A stretch of 5,816 nucleotides of DNA. Source: Flavobacteriales bacterium UBA5871 (GTDB lineage Bacteria > Bacteroidota > Bacteroidia > Flavobacteriales_D > Crocinitomicaceae). Shown in pieces: positions 1 through 5,590 of this stretch. The notes under the pieces were generated by a model that searched no databases, was not told where the DNA came from, and saw nothing but the letters and a program-made list of their open reading frames with translations. The first letter of the stretch is position 1, and each line of letters starts with the position of its first letter. The stretch lies in assembly GCA_002432085.1 (NCBI GenBank), contig DJFN01000079.1, positions 408 through 6,223 of the forward strand, in the 5' to 3' direction. Both the position numbers and the translations under genes were made by a program.

Positions 1-1290
1 GGCGTATTCGAAGTAAAATCTACCGACGGTGATACCCACCTGGGTGGTGACGACTTCGACCAGGTGATCATCAACTGGCTGGCCGACGAATTCAAGGCAG
101 AAGAAGGACTCGATCTGCGCGAAGACCCAATGGCGCTTCAGCGTTTGAAAGAAGCAGCGGAAAAGGCAAAAATCGAATTGTCTTCCACAACTTCTTCCGA
201 GATCAACCTGCCGTACATCATGCCGGTAAACGGAATTCCGAAGCACCTGGTGCGCACCTTGCAGCGTGCGAAATTCGAACAGCTCATCACAGACATCGTG
301 GAGCGTACGATCGCACCTTGCCGCTCGGCTCTGAAAAACGCGGGACTTTCCACCAGCGATATCAACGAAGTGATCCTCGTTGGTGGTTCGACACGTATTC
401 CGATCATCCAGGACGCTGTTGAGCGTTTCTTCGGAAAAGCGCCTTCCAAAGGTGTGAACCCGGATGAAGTAGTAGCCGTTGGTGCTGCGATCCAGGGTGG
501 TGTACTCACAGGTGAAGTAAAAGACGTGCTCCTGCTCGACGTGATTCCGCTCTCATTGGGTATCGAAACAATGGGTGGCGTATTCACCAAGCTGATCGAA
601 GCGAACACAACTATCCCGACCAAGAAATCGGAAGTGTTCTCGACAGCAGCAGACAACCAGCCGGCAGTAGACATCCACGTATTGCAGGGTGAGCGTCCGA
701 TGGCAAACGACAACCGTACACTCGGCCGTTTCCAGCTGACAGACATTCCACCTGCACGTCGCGGTGAGCCACAGATCGAAGTAACATTCGACGTGGATGC
801 CAACGGTATCATGCACATCTCTGCGAAAGACAAGGGAACAGGCAAGGAGCAATCCATCAAAATCGAAGCTTCTTCCGGTCTGAGCGATGACGAGATCAAG
901 CGCATGAAAGCAGAAGCAGAAGCCAACGCCGATGCCGACAGCAAGCGTAAAGCGGAAGCAGAGCTGGTGAACAAAGCCGACTCGCTGATCTTCCAGACTG
1001 AGCGTCAGCTGAAAGAATACGGCGATAAGATCCCTGCGGACAAAAAGCAGCCGATCGAAGACGCGCTGGCTGATCTGAAAAAAGAATTCGAAGCCAAGAA
1101 CACGGCCAACCTCGAGCCTGCAATGGAGCGTCTGAACAACGTATTCCAGGCAGCTTCCCAGGAAATGTACAACGCGGCTAACGCTGGCGGAAGTGCAGAT
1201 CAGGGTGCACAACAAGGTGGCAATGCTTCCGGCGGTTCCAACGACGAAGTTACCGATGTAGACTTCGAAGAAGTGGACGAAAAGAAATAA
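1..1290 (+). CDS. dnaK: Molecular chaperone DnaK (Hsp70), 3' part, 5' end outside window
   Basis: Cytoplasmic ATP-dependent chaperone that binds exposed hydrophobic peptides and works with DnaJ and GrpE. The reading frame is open from base 1; the GTG at 64 is internal, because the codons before it encode the conserved Hsp70 stretch [14 protein letters not shown]. The 429 visible residues match the region from about residue 190-200 to the end of a typical ~635-residue DnaK. In visible numbering: the third Hsp70 signature [11 protein letters not shown] (124-134), the interdomain linker KDVLLLDV (174-181), the beta substrate-binding domain including SLGIETMGG and HVLQGER, an alpha-helical lid rich in Ala, Glu and Lys (about 295-390), a Gly/Ala/Gln/Asn-rich flexible tail, and the acidic end DFEEVDEKK. 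No key residue is missing in the visible part. The gene ends at a strong terminator and is not followed by dnaJ, so it is not in a dnaK-dnaJ pair here. Its promoter lies outside the window. Confidence 0.98.
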   Translation, partial: GVFEVKSTDGDTHLGGDDFDQVIINWLADEFKAEEGLDLREDPMALQRLKEAAEKAKIELSSTTSSEINLPYIMPVNGIPKHLVRTLQRAKFEQLITDIVERTIAPCRSALKNAGLSTSDINEVILVGGSTRIPIIQDAVERFFGKAPSKGVNPDEVVAVGAAIQGGVLTGEVKDVLLLDVIPLSLGIETMGGVFTKLIEANTTIPTKKSEVFSTAADNQPAVDIHVLQGERPMANDNRTLGRFQLTDIPPARRGEPQIEVTFDVDANGIMHISAKDKGTGKEQSIKIEASSGLSDDEIKRMKAEAEANADADSKRKAEAELVNKADSLIFQTERQLKEYGDKIPADKKQPIEDALADLKKEFEAKNTANLEPAMERLNNVFQAASQEMYNAANAGGSADQGAQQGGNASGGSNDEVTDVDFEEVDEKK

Positions 1291-1309
1291 CAGCAACAAA
1301 TACACAGAG

Positions 1310-1341
1310 ATCCCCTTTCATTGCGATGGAAGGGGATTTTT
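1310..1341 (+). terminator. Intrinsic terminator of dnaK
   Basis: An 11-bp stem, ATCCCCTTTCA (1310-1320) with TGGAAGGGGAT (1327-1337) and one G-U pair, closes a 6-nt loop and runs into TTTTT (1337-1341), then GTTTC. It starts 20 nt after the dnaK stop codon. It separates dnaK from the lipoprotein gene downstream. Confidence 0.9.
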
Positions 1342-1395
1342 GTTTCTATTTAAAAAACCTAAACACGTAACCGGAATCGTCATTTTTGAGTAAAT

Positions 1396-1403
1396 TACCT
1401 TTA
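1396..1403 (+). promoter_or_regulatory. Candidate Bacteroidota -7 box for the first lipoprotein gene
   Basis: TACCTTTA matches the Bacteroidota -7 consensus TAnnTTTG at all fixed positions but the last. It ends 11 nt before the ATG at 1415. No TTG lies at the usual -33 distance, so the call rests on the -7 box and on its place just after the dnaK terminator. Confidence 0.45.
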
Positions 1404-1414
1404 AAATACACACC

Positions 1415-1915
1415 ATGAAACTGCTGTTTTCCTTGCTGATGATTGCCCTACTGGTAACGGCCTGTAATAACGATCCCGCGAAAAATCCGGTGATGGGAGA
1501 AGACTACCCGCATGCAGGCCAGCCGGAAGAACAACCAGCAGCGAAAAAGAAAGCTGCACAATCAACGAAGAAAGATAAGCCGGCTGCCGAAGACGATGAA
1601 GCCAGTCATGAGGCGAAGCCCAATCCGACAGCTGAGGAAAAAGTCGTTGACCTGGTGCTCGATCTGCCTGAGATCCAAAAAATGGACGAATCGATCCGGA
1701 AGAAATCGGACGGCAAGCGCGGACTGAAAGCCTTTGTGAGCAATCGTCCTTCCGATGACGAAGAATACTATACCGTTTCCGTTGCCGAAGACAATGGTCA
1801 ATCGCTGGCAACATACTACACGTTTCATGTTTATCCCGATTACAGCATACAGTATTACGATGTCGTCAGCGATTCGGAAAAGACCCTGAAAGAATGGCGC
1901 CGCGAGCTGCGGTAA
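1415..1915 (+). CDS. Small lipoprotein with charged linker and unrecognised C-terminal domain
   Basis: 166 residues; function not recognised. The first 17 residues form a lipoprotein signal peptide: MK, a hydrophobic run, then lipobox VTAC with Cys17 as the predicted lipidation site. The mature protein is therefore probably anchored in the inner or outer membrane. Residues about 30-75 are a low-complexity, probably disordered linker rich in Lys, Ala, Glu and Pro (for example AAKKKAAQS). Residues about 76-166 look folded: a short helical part (EEKVVDLVLDLPEIQKM), then alternating aromatic and hydrophobic residues (EEYYTVSVAEDNG, TYYTFHVYPDYSIQYYD) that suggest a small beta sheet, ending in LKEWRREL. 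From memory, this pattern of FxVYP, a tyrosine-rich strand and a terminal WR occurs in uncharacterised Bacteroidota lipoproteins, but I cannot name a family. The ATG is chosen because it starts the signal peptide directly. The next lipoprotein gene follows after 48 bp and may share the transcript. Confidence 0.85.
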   Translation: MKLLFSLLMIALLVTACNNDPAKNPVMGEDYPHAGQPEEQPAAKKKAAQSTKKDKPAAEDDEASHEAKPNPTAEEKVVDLVLDLPEIQKMDESIRKKSDGKRGLKAFVSNRPSDDEEYYTVSVAEDNGQSLATYYTFHVYPDYSIQYYDVVSDSEKTLKEWRRELR

Positions 1916-1963
1916 CCAAAAGCCACTTTGGTCCTTATATACCTGCCTTTAATCCTGAATCCT

Positions 1964-2701
1964 ATGCGTTGTATCTTCCTGCTGCCTTTATTCATTTTTG
2001 TTGTTGCCTGTAGCGCGCAACAACCTGTTTCCGAGAAGAATCGTTTTCCGTCATCTGTCGATTGTGAAGTGGAAGTTCCGGAGGTTTTACAAACCTACGA
2101 CGAGCTGAAAGCTGAAGTCGAAGCTGATCGTAAACGCTTTGCTGCAGCGTATGCCGGTGCAGGTATTTCGGAACGTGACTCGATTATCGATACAGCTCGT
2201 AACTACCTGTTTGATATCATCACAAGCGATTTCTTTGCACAATGGTACGGTACCGAGTGGGATTTCAATGGAACGACTCACACGCCGCGAATGGGAAAGA
2301 TCGCCTGCGGCTATTTTATCACGACACTACTTGAGGATGCCGGATTCAGAATTCCCCGAACGTTCTGGGCACAACAGGCTTCAGAGTATTACATTACCCG
2401 GATGACCAGTGATGTAAAGCGTTTCAGCAACAAGCCGCTGGTGGAAGTTGCCCGGTATTTCGATGGACGGGAAGACGGCTTGTACATTGTCGGTCTTGAT
2501 AATCACGTCGGTTTTGTGGTGAAGAAGGATAGCTGTCTTCGATTTGTGCATGCAAGCTATTACGATCCGAAAACAGGAGTACAGTCTGAAAAGCTCAACA
2601 GTGACAATCCGCTGGCGGTTTCTTCTTACCGCGTTGCAGGCCGGATCCTCGATGACGAAATGATCCAAAAATGGCTGACAGAAGAAAAATGGGAGCGCTG
2701 A
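1964..2701 (+). CDS. Lipoprotein with a divergent NlpC/P60-like peptidase domain
   Basis: 245 residues from the ATG at 1964. The frame is open further upstream, but the extra 12 codons start with TTG and would put residues before an otherwise complete signal peptide. That peptide is MRC, a hydrophobic run and lipobox VVAC with Cys16, so the protein is probably a membrane-anchored lipoprotein. Residues about 36-66 look helical and charged. The rest reads like an NlpC/P60 (papain-like) cell-wall peptidase: YGTEWDFNGTT (95-105) resembles the family's YGxPYxxGG segment, Cys115 in IACGYF sits where the nucleophile of DCSGF would be, His181 in NHVGFV matches the catalytic His, and His196 in RFVHASYY matches the third catalytic residue, as in FVHAS of E. 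coli Spr (MepS). The likely role is cleavage of peptidoglycan peptides or a related amide bond. The Cys motif departs from the usual DCSG, so substrate and activity are uncertain; a related papain-fold amidase is the alternative. Possibly co-transcribed with the lipoprotein gene before it. Confidence 0.8.
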   Translation: MRCIFLLPLFIFVVACSAQQPVSEKNRFPSSVDCEVEVPEVLQTYDELKAEVEADRKRFAAAYAGAGISERDSIIDTARNYLFDIITSDFFAQWYGTEWDFNGTTHTPRMGKIACGYFITTLLEDAGFRIPRTFWAQQASEYYITRMTSDVKRFSNKPLVEVARYFDGREDGLYIVGLDNHVGFVVKKDSCLRFVHASYYDPKTGVQSEKLNSDNPLAVSSYRVAGRILDDEMIQKWLTEEKWER

Positions 2702-2766
2702 TTCTAACCTGAAAAAACTGTTTGAACGAACTGTTTTCGGCTTTTCTGCAATGCCGAGAAAAACCG

Positions 2767-2774
2767 TACCTTTG
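2767..2774 (+). promoter_or_regulatory. Bacteroidota -7 box of the helicase gene
   Basis: TACCTTTG is a perfect match to TAnnTTTG. Only 8 nt (CCCAGATT) separate it from the ATG at 2783, so transcription would start at about 2778-2781. There is no clear TTG at the -33 position; the bases there read CTTTTCTG. With this promoter the mRNA has almost no 5' leader and no ribosome binding site. Confidence 0.6.
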
Positions 2775-2782
2775 CCCAGATT

Positions 2783-4027
2783 ATGAAATTCAGCGAACTA
2801 GGCCTGAACGAGCAGGTGCTCGAGGCCATTCATTACATGGGATTTGAACAGGCCACACCGATTCAGGGGCAGGCCATTCCACATATCCTCAGCAACACCG
2901 ACCTGCTTGCCTGCGCCCAGACCGGAACAGGTAAAACGGCCGCTTTTATTCTGCCGATCCTTCACAAGCTGACTGGCAAGGAAGATGCTTCCATCGACAC
3001 ATTGATCCTTGTGCCAACGCGCGAGCTCGCTGTTCAGATCGAACAGGAAATCCAGGGATTATCCTATTTCGTTTCTGTCGGATCGGCTGCTATTTACGGT
3101 GGCGGCGACGGAGCCAAATGGGACGAGCAGAAAAACGCTCTTGTCGAAGGAACCGATATTATCGTGGCCACGCCGGGCAAGCTGTTGTCGCATTTGATGC
3201 AAGGCTATGTCGATTTCTCGAAGATCCGTCACCTGGTCCTCGACGAAGCCGATAAGATGCTCGATATGGGCTTTTCCGAAGATATCGAACGTATCATTTC
3301 CTACATTCCGAAACAGAACCGTCAGACGTTGCTTTTCAGCGCTACAATGCCGCCGAAGATCAAGAACCTGGCACAAAAGATCCTGATAAATCCGCAGGAG
3401 ATCGCGTTGTCCATCTCCAAGCCGGCAGCAGGTGTTTCACAGCACGTTTACCTGGCGTTCGATAACCAGAAGAATGAATTGCTCAAGCACATCATTACCA
3501 GTCGACCGGATTACAATAGCATCATTGTGTTCACTTCTGCGAAAAGCAAAGTACACGAGATCGTTCATGCGTTACGCAAAGCCGGTTTTAAAAATACGCA
3601 GGGCGTTTCTTCCAATCTCGAACAGGAGGAGCGGGAAGAAGTGTTGCGCGGCTTCCGTTCGAAACGTACACGTATTCTTGTAGCTACCGACGTTATGAGC
3701 CGCGGGATCGATATCAAGGAAATCAACATGGTGATCAATTACGACGCACCGCGTGATGCCGAAGACTACGTTCACCGCATTGGTCGTACGGCGCGTGCCA
3801 ATACCAAAGGCGAAGCGTTTACGCTCATCAATGAAAAAGACATGCCAAAGCTGGCGCGTATCGAACGACTCATCGAGGCGGAAATTCCACGCGAAACGAT
3901 TCCGGAAGAGCTTGGTGCCGGTCCTGTGTGGAAAGCCGGTGGTGGTTCCGATTCCGGTCAACGGAACAGGAACAAAAAGAAAAAGCCATTCTACAAAAAG
4001 AAACATAAAAAAACGCCCGCTGAATAA
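2783..4027 (+). CDS. DEAD-box ATP-dependent RNA helicase, RhlE type
   Basis: 414 residues, a full-length DEAD-box core with a short tail. It unwinds or remodels RNA duplexes in the cytoplasm using ATP; such enzymes act in ribosome assembly, RNA decay and cold adaptation. Motifs in order: Q motif GFEQATPIQ (20-28) with the upstream Phe3, motif I AQTGTGKT (45-52), Ia PTRELA (78-83), GG (106-107), Ib TPGKL (130-134), II DEAD (154-157), III SAT (186-188), IV IIVFTSAKSK (247-256), V ATDVMSRGID (301-310), VI HRIGRTARA (331-339). All ATP-binding and catalytic residues are present. The tail after about 385 is strongly basic (NRNKKKKPFYKKKHKK) and probably adds RNA affinity. Core order and wording fit RhlE better than DbpA, SrmB or CsdA; the exact subgroup is an inference. 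The start is fixed by the family N-terminus (MKFSELGL) and the promoter just upstream. The last codons form the left arm of the terminator. Transcribed alone. Confidence 0.95.
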   Translation: MKFSELGLNEQVLEAIHYMGFEQATPIQGQAIPHILSNTDLLACAQTGTGKTAAFILPILHKLTGKEDASIDTLILVPTRELAVQIEQEIQGLSYFVSVGSAAIYGGGDGAKWDEQKNALVEGTDIIVATPGKLLSHLMQGYVDFSKIRHLVLDEADKMLDMGFSEDIERIISYIPKQNRQTLLFSATMPPKIKNLAQKILINPQEIALSISKPAAGVSQHVYLAFDNQKNELLKHIITSRPDYNSIIVFTSAKSKVHEIVHALRKAGFKNTQGVSSNLEQEEREEVLRGFRSKRTRILVATDVMSRGIDIKEINMVINYDAPRDAEDYVHRIGRTARANTKGEAFTLINEKDMPKLARIERLIEAEIPRETIPEELGAGPVWKAGGGSDSGQRNRNKKKKPFYKKKHKKTPAE

Positions 4028-4039
4028 CGGGCGTTTTTT
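4008..4039 (+). terminator. Helicase terminator overlapping the stop codon
   Basis: A perfect 12-bp stem, AAAAAACGCCCG (4008-4019) with CGGGCGTTTTTT (4028-4039), has an 8-nt loop (4020-4027). The left arm encodes the end of the helicase (KKTP) and the stop codon TAA (4025-4027) is in the loop. Runs of A before and T after the GC core would let it work on both strands. Confidence 0.92.
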
Positions 4040-4065
4040 CTTTGATCTCAGCAATCTGATTTAAT

Positions 4066-4095
4066 AAAAAACCCGCTGACGGAGAGATCAGCGGG
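4066..4095 (-). terminator. Minus-strand intrinsic terminator without an annotated gene
   Basis: The stem is CCCGCTGA (4072-4079) with TCAGCGGG (4088-4095), 8 perfect bp and an 8-nt loop. Read on the - strand it is followed by TTTTTT (4071-4066) and then ATT. On the + strand no T run follows, so it has a direction. The nearest - strand protein gene already ends at its own terminator at 4557-4525, so this one appears to serve a separate transcript. Confidence 0.75.
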
Positions 4096-4277
4096 CTGCC
4101 GGTATTTTCAAGTTGAGTATACAGTTATGATTACCGGATATTATTGGAGTGGGTGCTTTCTTTTTAAAATCGCTTTGTCCAAATATGCGCCTTTTTTGAA
4201 GAGCTTACGCGCTGAATAATAGGAGATTGTTGGAGAGCAATGAAAATACGAATGATAAGCCCTGTTCGCTGATTTGA
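4066..4277 (-). ncRNA. Candidate small RNA (about 210 nt), undescribed
   Basis: Predicted from a - strand promoter (4314-4282) and a - strand terminator (4095-4066), with no open frame of credible length between them. The RNA would start at about 4278-4275. On this strand it can form: stem 1, GGGCTTA (4262-4256) with TAAGCTC (4207-4201), 7 bp, where the one imperfect pair is G-U on this strand but C-A on the other; stem 2, CCGGTA (4137-4132) with TACCGG (4104-4099), 6 bp; and the 8-bp terminator stem. The 5' segment ATCAGCG (4273-4267) could also pair with CGCTGAT (4093-4087) in the left arm of the terminator, closing the whole RNA. The stem 1 loop holds two pyrimidine motifs, CTCTCC and ATCTCC. 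I do not recognise it as tmRNA, RNase P RNA, SRP RNA or a riboswitch. The longest - strand frame here starts at 4318, before the predicted transcript start, and has 37 codons. Alternative: plain intergenic DNA with a spare terminator. Confidence 0.35.
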
Positions 4278-4281
4278 TTAT

Positions 4282-4314
4282 TAAATGTAGCTCCTGTTGA
4301 GCGAACGGTCAAAA
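4282..4314 (-). promoter_or_regulatory. Candidate minus-strand promoter for the small RNA
   Basis: On the - strand, TTTTG (4314-4310), a 20-nt spacer, then TACATTTA (4289-4282). This fits the Bacteroidota pattern TTG-N19/20-TAnnTTTG with a mismatch only at the last base. The spacing equals that of the thioredoxin-like gene's promoter in this window. A 7-bp inverted repeat, GTTCGCT (4264-4270) and AGCGAAC (4300-4306), brackets the -7 box and start site. It could be an operator, but repeats of this size are expected by chance. Confidence 0.45.
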
Positions 4315-4315
4315 G

Positions 4316-4524
4316 CATCCTTTTTTAACCTCGCGAAGAATCGTATTCTGTTAATCCAATGGTTTCCAATGAGGCATAAGATAGTTTTCCGTCCTGCTTC
4401 CAAAACTTCAAGCTGAGGGACTTCCGGGCTGGATCTTAAAATAAGCAATCCTTAAAATTGTAACAAGCTGACAGCATTCGCGCAAATTCGTTAATTCGTA
4501 GGTAGCCTACACTTCTTGTTGGGG
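4316..4524. other. Intergenic stretch with ATTCG iterations and a small palindrome
   Basis: No frame longer than a few codons has a start that looks used, and there is no tRNA or recognised RNA. Two small structures stand out: ATTCG three times at 4476-4498, spaced 10 and 8 nt, and right after it the perfect inverted repeat GTAGG-TAG-CCTAC (4498-4510). Otherwise I see nothing. Confidence 0.4.
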
Positions 4525-4557
4525 AATAAAAATCCCCTGCCGTTTTAGACAGGGGAT
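4525..4557 (-). terminator. Terminator of the thioredoxin-like gene
   Basis: The stem is ATCCCCTG (4532-4539) with CAGGGGAT (4550-4557), 8 perfect bp and a 10-nt loop. On the - strand it is followed by TTTTTATT (4532-4525). It lies 36 nt after the stop codon. GGGGA at 4521-4525 can pair with the same TCCCC arm as an alternative fold. Between stop codon and terminator is another small hairpin, TAACGC-TGGA-GCGTTA (4569-4584), with no T run. Confidence 0.88.
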
Positions 4558-4593
4558 AGTAGTTGATTTAACGCTGGAGCGTTACTGAGAAAC

Positions 4594-5409
4594 TTATTGT
4601 TTTACCACCGGGAGCATTCCACTGGCTAACTCATCTGTTTTAACCGATACGAAATAAGTTCCGCTGTCAAGAGCACTCAAGTCGAGCTCGATGGCGTTCT
4701 GACCATTTTCTACTGAATATGTAGCTTCAGAGATCAGCGCCCCGGAAACAGAATAGATGCTCACAGTTGCTTCACCTGCATTTGGACTTGTCAGGTTGAT
4801 CGTAGTCTTCGAACCCGTTGGATTCGGAGAGATCACGGCATTCAGCAACAACTGCTCTTGTACTCCTGCAGCCAGTGCACAGTTATCGATATTGGTTTGT
4901 ACCACGCCACGCATGTGGTTGAGATTGCCTCCCGAATCCCAAAGGTCTGCCTTGATCTTTTTATCCGATGGGCAAATAACATTGATCGTCGGATAGCCGA
5001 GCGGTGCGAAGATATTCTGGTTCAGAGACGGCTGTGCTTCGTCGATAATCGGATAAGGAACACCCGTTACCCAGTCACCTTGTGTACTCGATCCGGTACC
5101 GTGCAAATCGGCGGAATTGGTGCTGCCATCAGCTTCGTAAAAGAGAACAACCACTTCATCTGTCCCGTTAGGACCAAATTCATCGTAAAGCGATTCCAGG
5201 AAATGTCCGTTGTGAAAATTCCAGCAAGGTCCGCACCAGGTAGCCGAGATGTCGAGGATAACAACCTTTCCTGCATTCAGATAGGTATACAGGTTGTGCG
5301 AATTGCCGCTGATGTCCGTTACGGTAAAATCAGGAGCAACTGCGCCGATCTGAGCGGAAGACCAGCTTGTGGAGAGCATGAGCAATGAAGCAATGTACAG
5401 TTTTTTCAT
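4594..5409 (-). CDS. Secreted thioredoxin-fold protein with T9SS sorting tail
   Basis: 271 residues from the ATG at 5409-5407. A longer frame with an ATG at 5469 exists, but its extra 20 residues would precede a normal signal peptide and it would start upstream of the promoter, so it is rejected. Residues 1-19 or so are a Sec signal peptide (MKKLYIASLLM...SSA), probably cleaved before Gln20. A redoxin/TlpA-like thioredoxin domain follows (about 24-180): APDF (25-28), active site TWCGPCW with Cys59 and Cys62, and the cis-proline in GYPT (138-141). Cys146 and Cys177 are two more cysteines that might form a structural disulfide. Residues about 193-271 are a type A T9SS C-terminal domain: SPNPTG, IYSVSG, LDSGTYFVSV and the end MLPVVKQ. 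Inference: crosses the inner membrane by Sec and the outer membrane by T9SS, then is released or surface-bound, acting as an extracellular thiol-disulfide enzyme. Substrate unknown. Own promoter and terminator. Confidence 0.93.
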   Translation of the reverse strand: MKKLYIASLLMLSTSWSSAQIGAVAPDFTVTDISGNSHNLYTYLNAGKVVILDISATWCGPCWNFHNGHFLESLYDEFGPNGTDEVVVLFYEADGSTNSADLHGTGSSTQGDWVTGVPYPIIDEAQPSLNQNIFAPLGYPTINVICPSDKKIKADLWDSGGNLNHMRGVVQTNIDNCALAAGVQEQLLLNAVISPNPTGSKTTINLTSPNAGEATVSIYSVSGALISEATYSVENGQNAIELDLSALDSGTYFVSVKTDELASGMLPVVKQ

Positions 5410-5432
5410 TTGAAATAGTTTATAGTTCCCGA

Positions 5433-5463
5433 CTAATATAGAAGTTCTGTTACACGACGTCAA
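5433..5463 (-). promoter_or_regulatory. Promoter of the thioredoxin-like gene
   Basis: On the - strand, TTG (5463-5461) within TTTTTG, a 20-nt spacer, then TATATTAG (5440-5433), which differs from TAnnTTTG at one fixed base. The ATG is 23 nt past the box, leaving a short A/T-rich leader without a Shine-Dalgarno sequence. Confidence 0.6.
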
Positions 5464-5540
5464 AAACAAATTCCGCGATTATTGGAGAGCTAAAATGCTG
5501 GATATTAATAATCTATTTTGATGATAGAATTTACCGGAAA

Positions 5541-5571
5541 CTAAAAAAGCCCTTCGGAAATGGGAAGGGCT
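5541..5571 (-). terminator. Terminator of the truncated T9SS-protein gene
   Basis: The stem is AGCCCTTC (5548-5555) with GAAGGGCT (5564-5571), 8 perfect bp and an 8-nt loop. On the - strand it is followed by TTTTTTAG. It is 19 nt after the stop codon of the gene to the right. The thioredoxin-like gene's promoter lies downstream of it, so the two genes are separately transcribed. Confidence 0.9.
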
Positions 5572-5590
5572 GTCATTCGAGAAACGGTTG

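Noticed and set aside
138..1305. Two long open frames (278 and 250 codons) on the - strand opposite dnaK
   Set aside because: They lie wholly or mostly antisense to a strongly conserved gene with biased codon use, which tends to remove stops on the other strand. Their translations show no domain-like pattern, and the dnaK frame is certain.
1915..1932. Hairpin ACCAAA-N6-TTTGGT just after the first lipoprotein gene, as a terminator
   Set aside because: The stem is only 6 bp and mostly A/T, and it is followed by CCTTATAT instead of a T run. It may affect mRNA stability but is not convincing as a terminator.
2737..2757. Hairpin TCGGC-N11-GCCGA before the helicase gene, as a terminator of the second lipoprotein gene
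   Set aside because: The stem has 5 bp and no T run follows. It sits just before the helicase -7 box, so an operator is possible, but nothing else supports one.
4127..4219. A 30-codon + strand frame beginning MITGYYWSG
   Set aside because: It lies downstream of the helicase terminator with no + strand promoter box or ribosome binding site, and it has no recognisable features beyond some hydrophobic residues.
4414..4435. GAGGGACTTCCGGGCTGG resembles the conserved 5' region of RNase P RNA
   Set aside because: The resemblance is confined to this short stretch with several mismatches. The other conserved parts are absent, and a full-length RNA would run into the thioredoxin-like gene.
5410..5469. 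Upstream ATG at 5469 as the start of the thioredoxin-like gene
   Set aside because: The extra 20 residues would precede a standard signal peptide, and the predicted transcript starts downstream of that ATG.
4225..5490. Near repeat GATT[G/A]TTGGAGAGC at 4225-4238 and 5477-5490, in the candidate RNA and upstream of the thioredoxin-like gene's promoter
   Set aside because: A 14-mer with one mismatch is not rare: a rough count gives a few such pairs anywhere in a window this size. It could matter only if the motif recurs across the genome.
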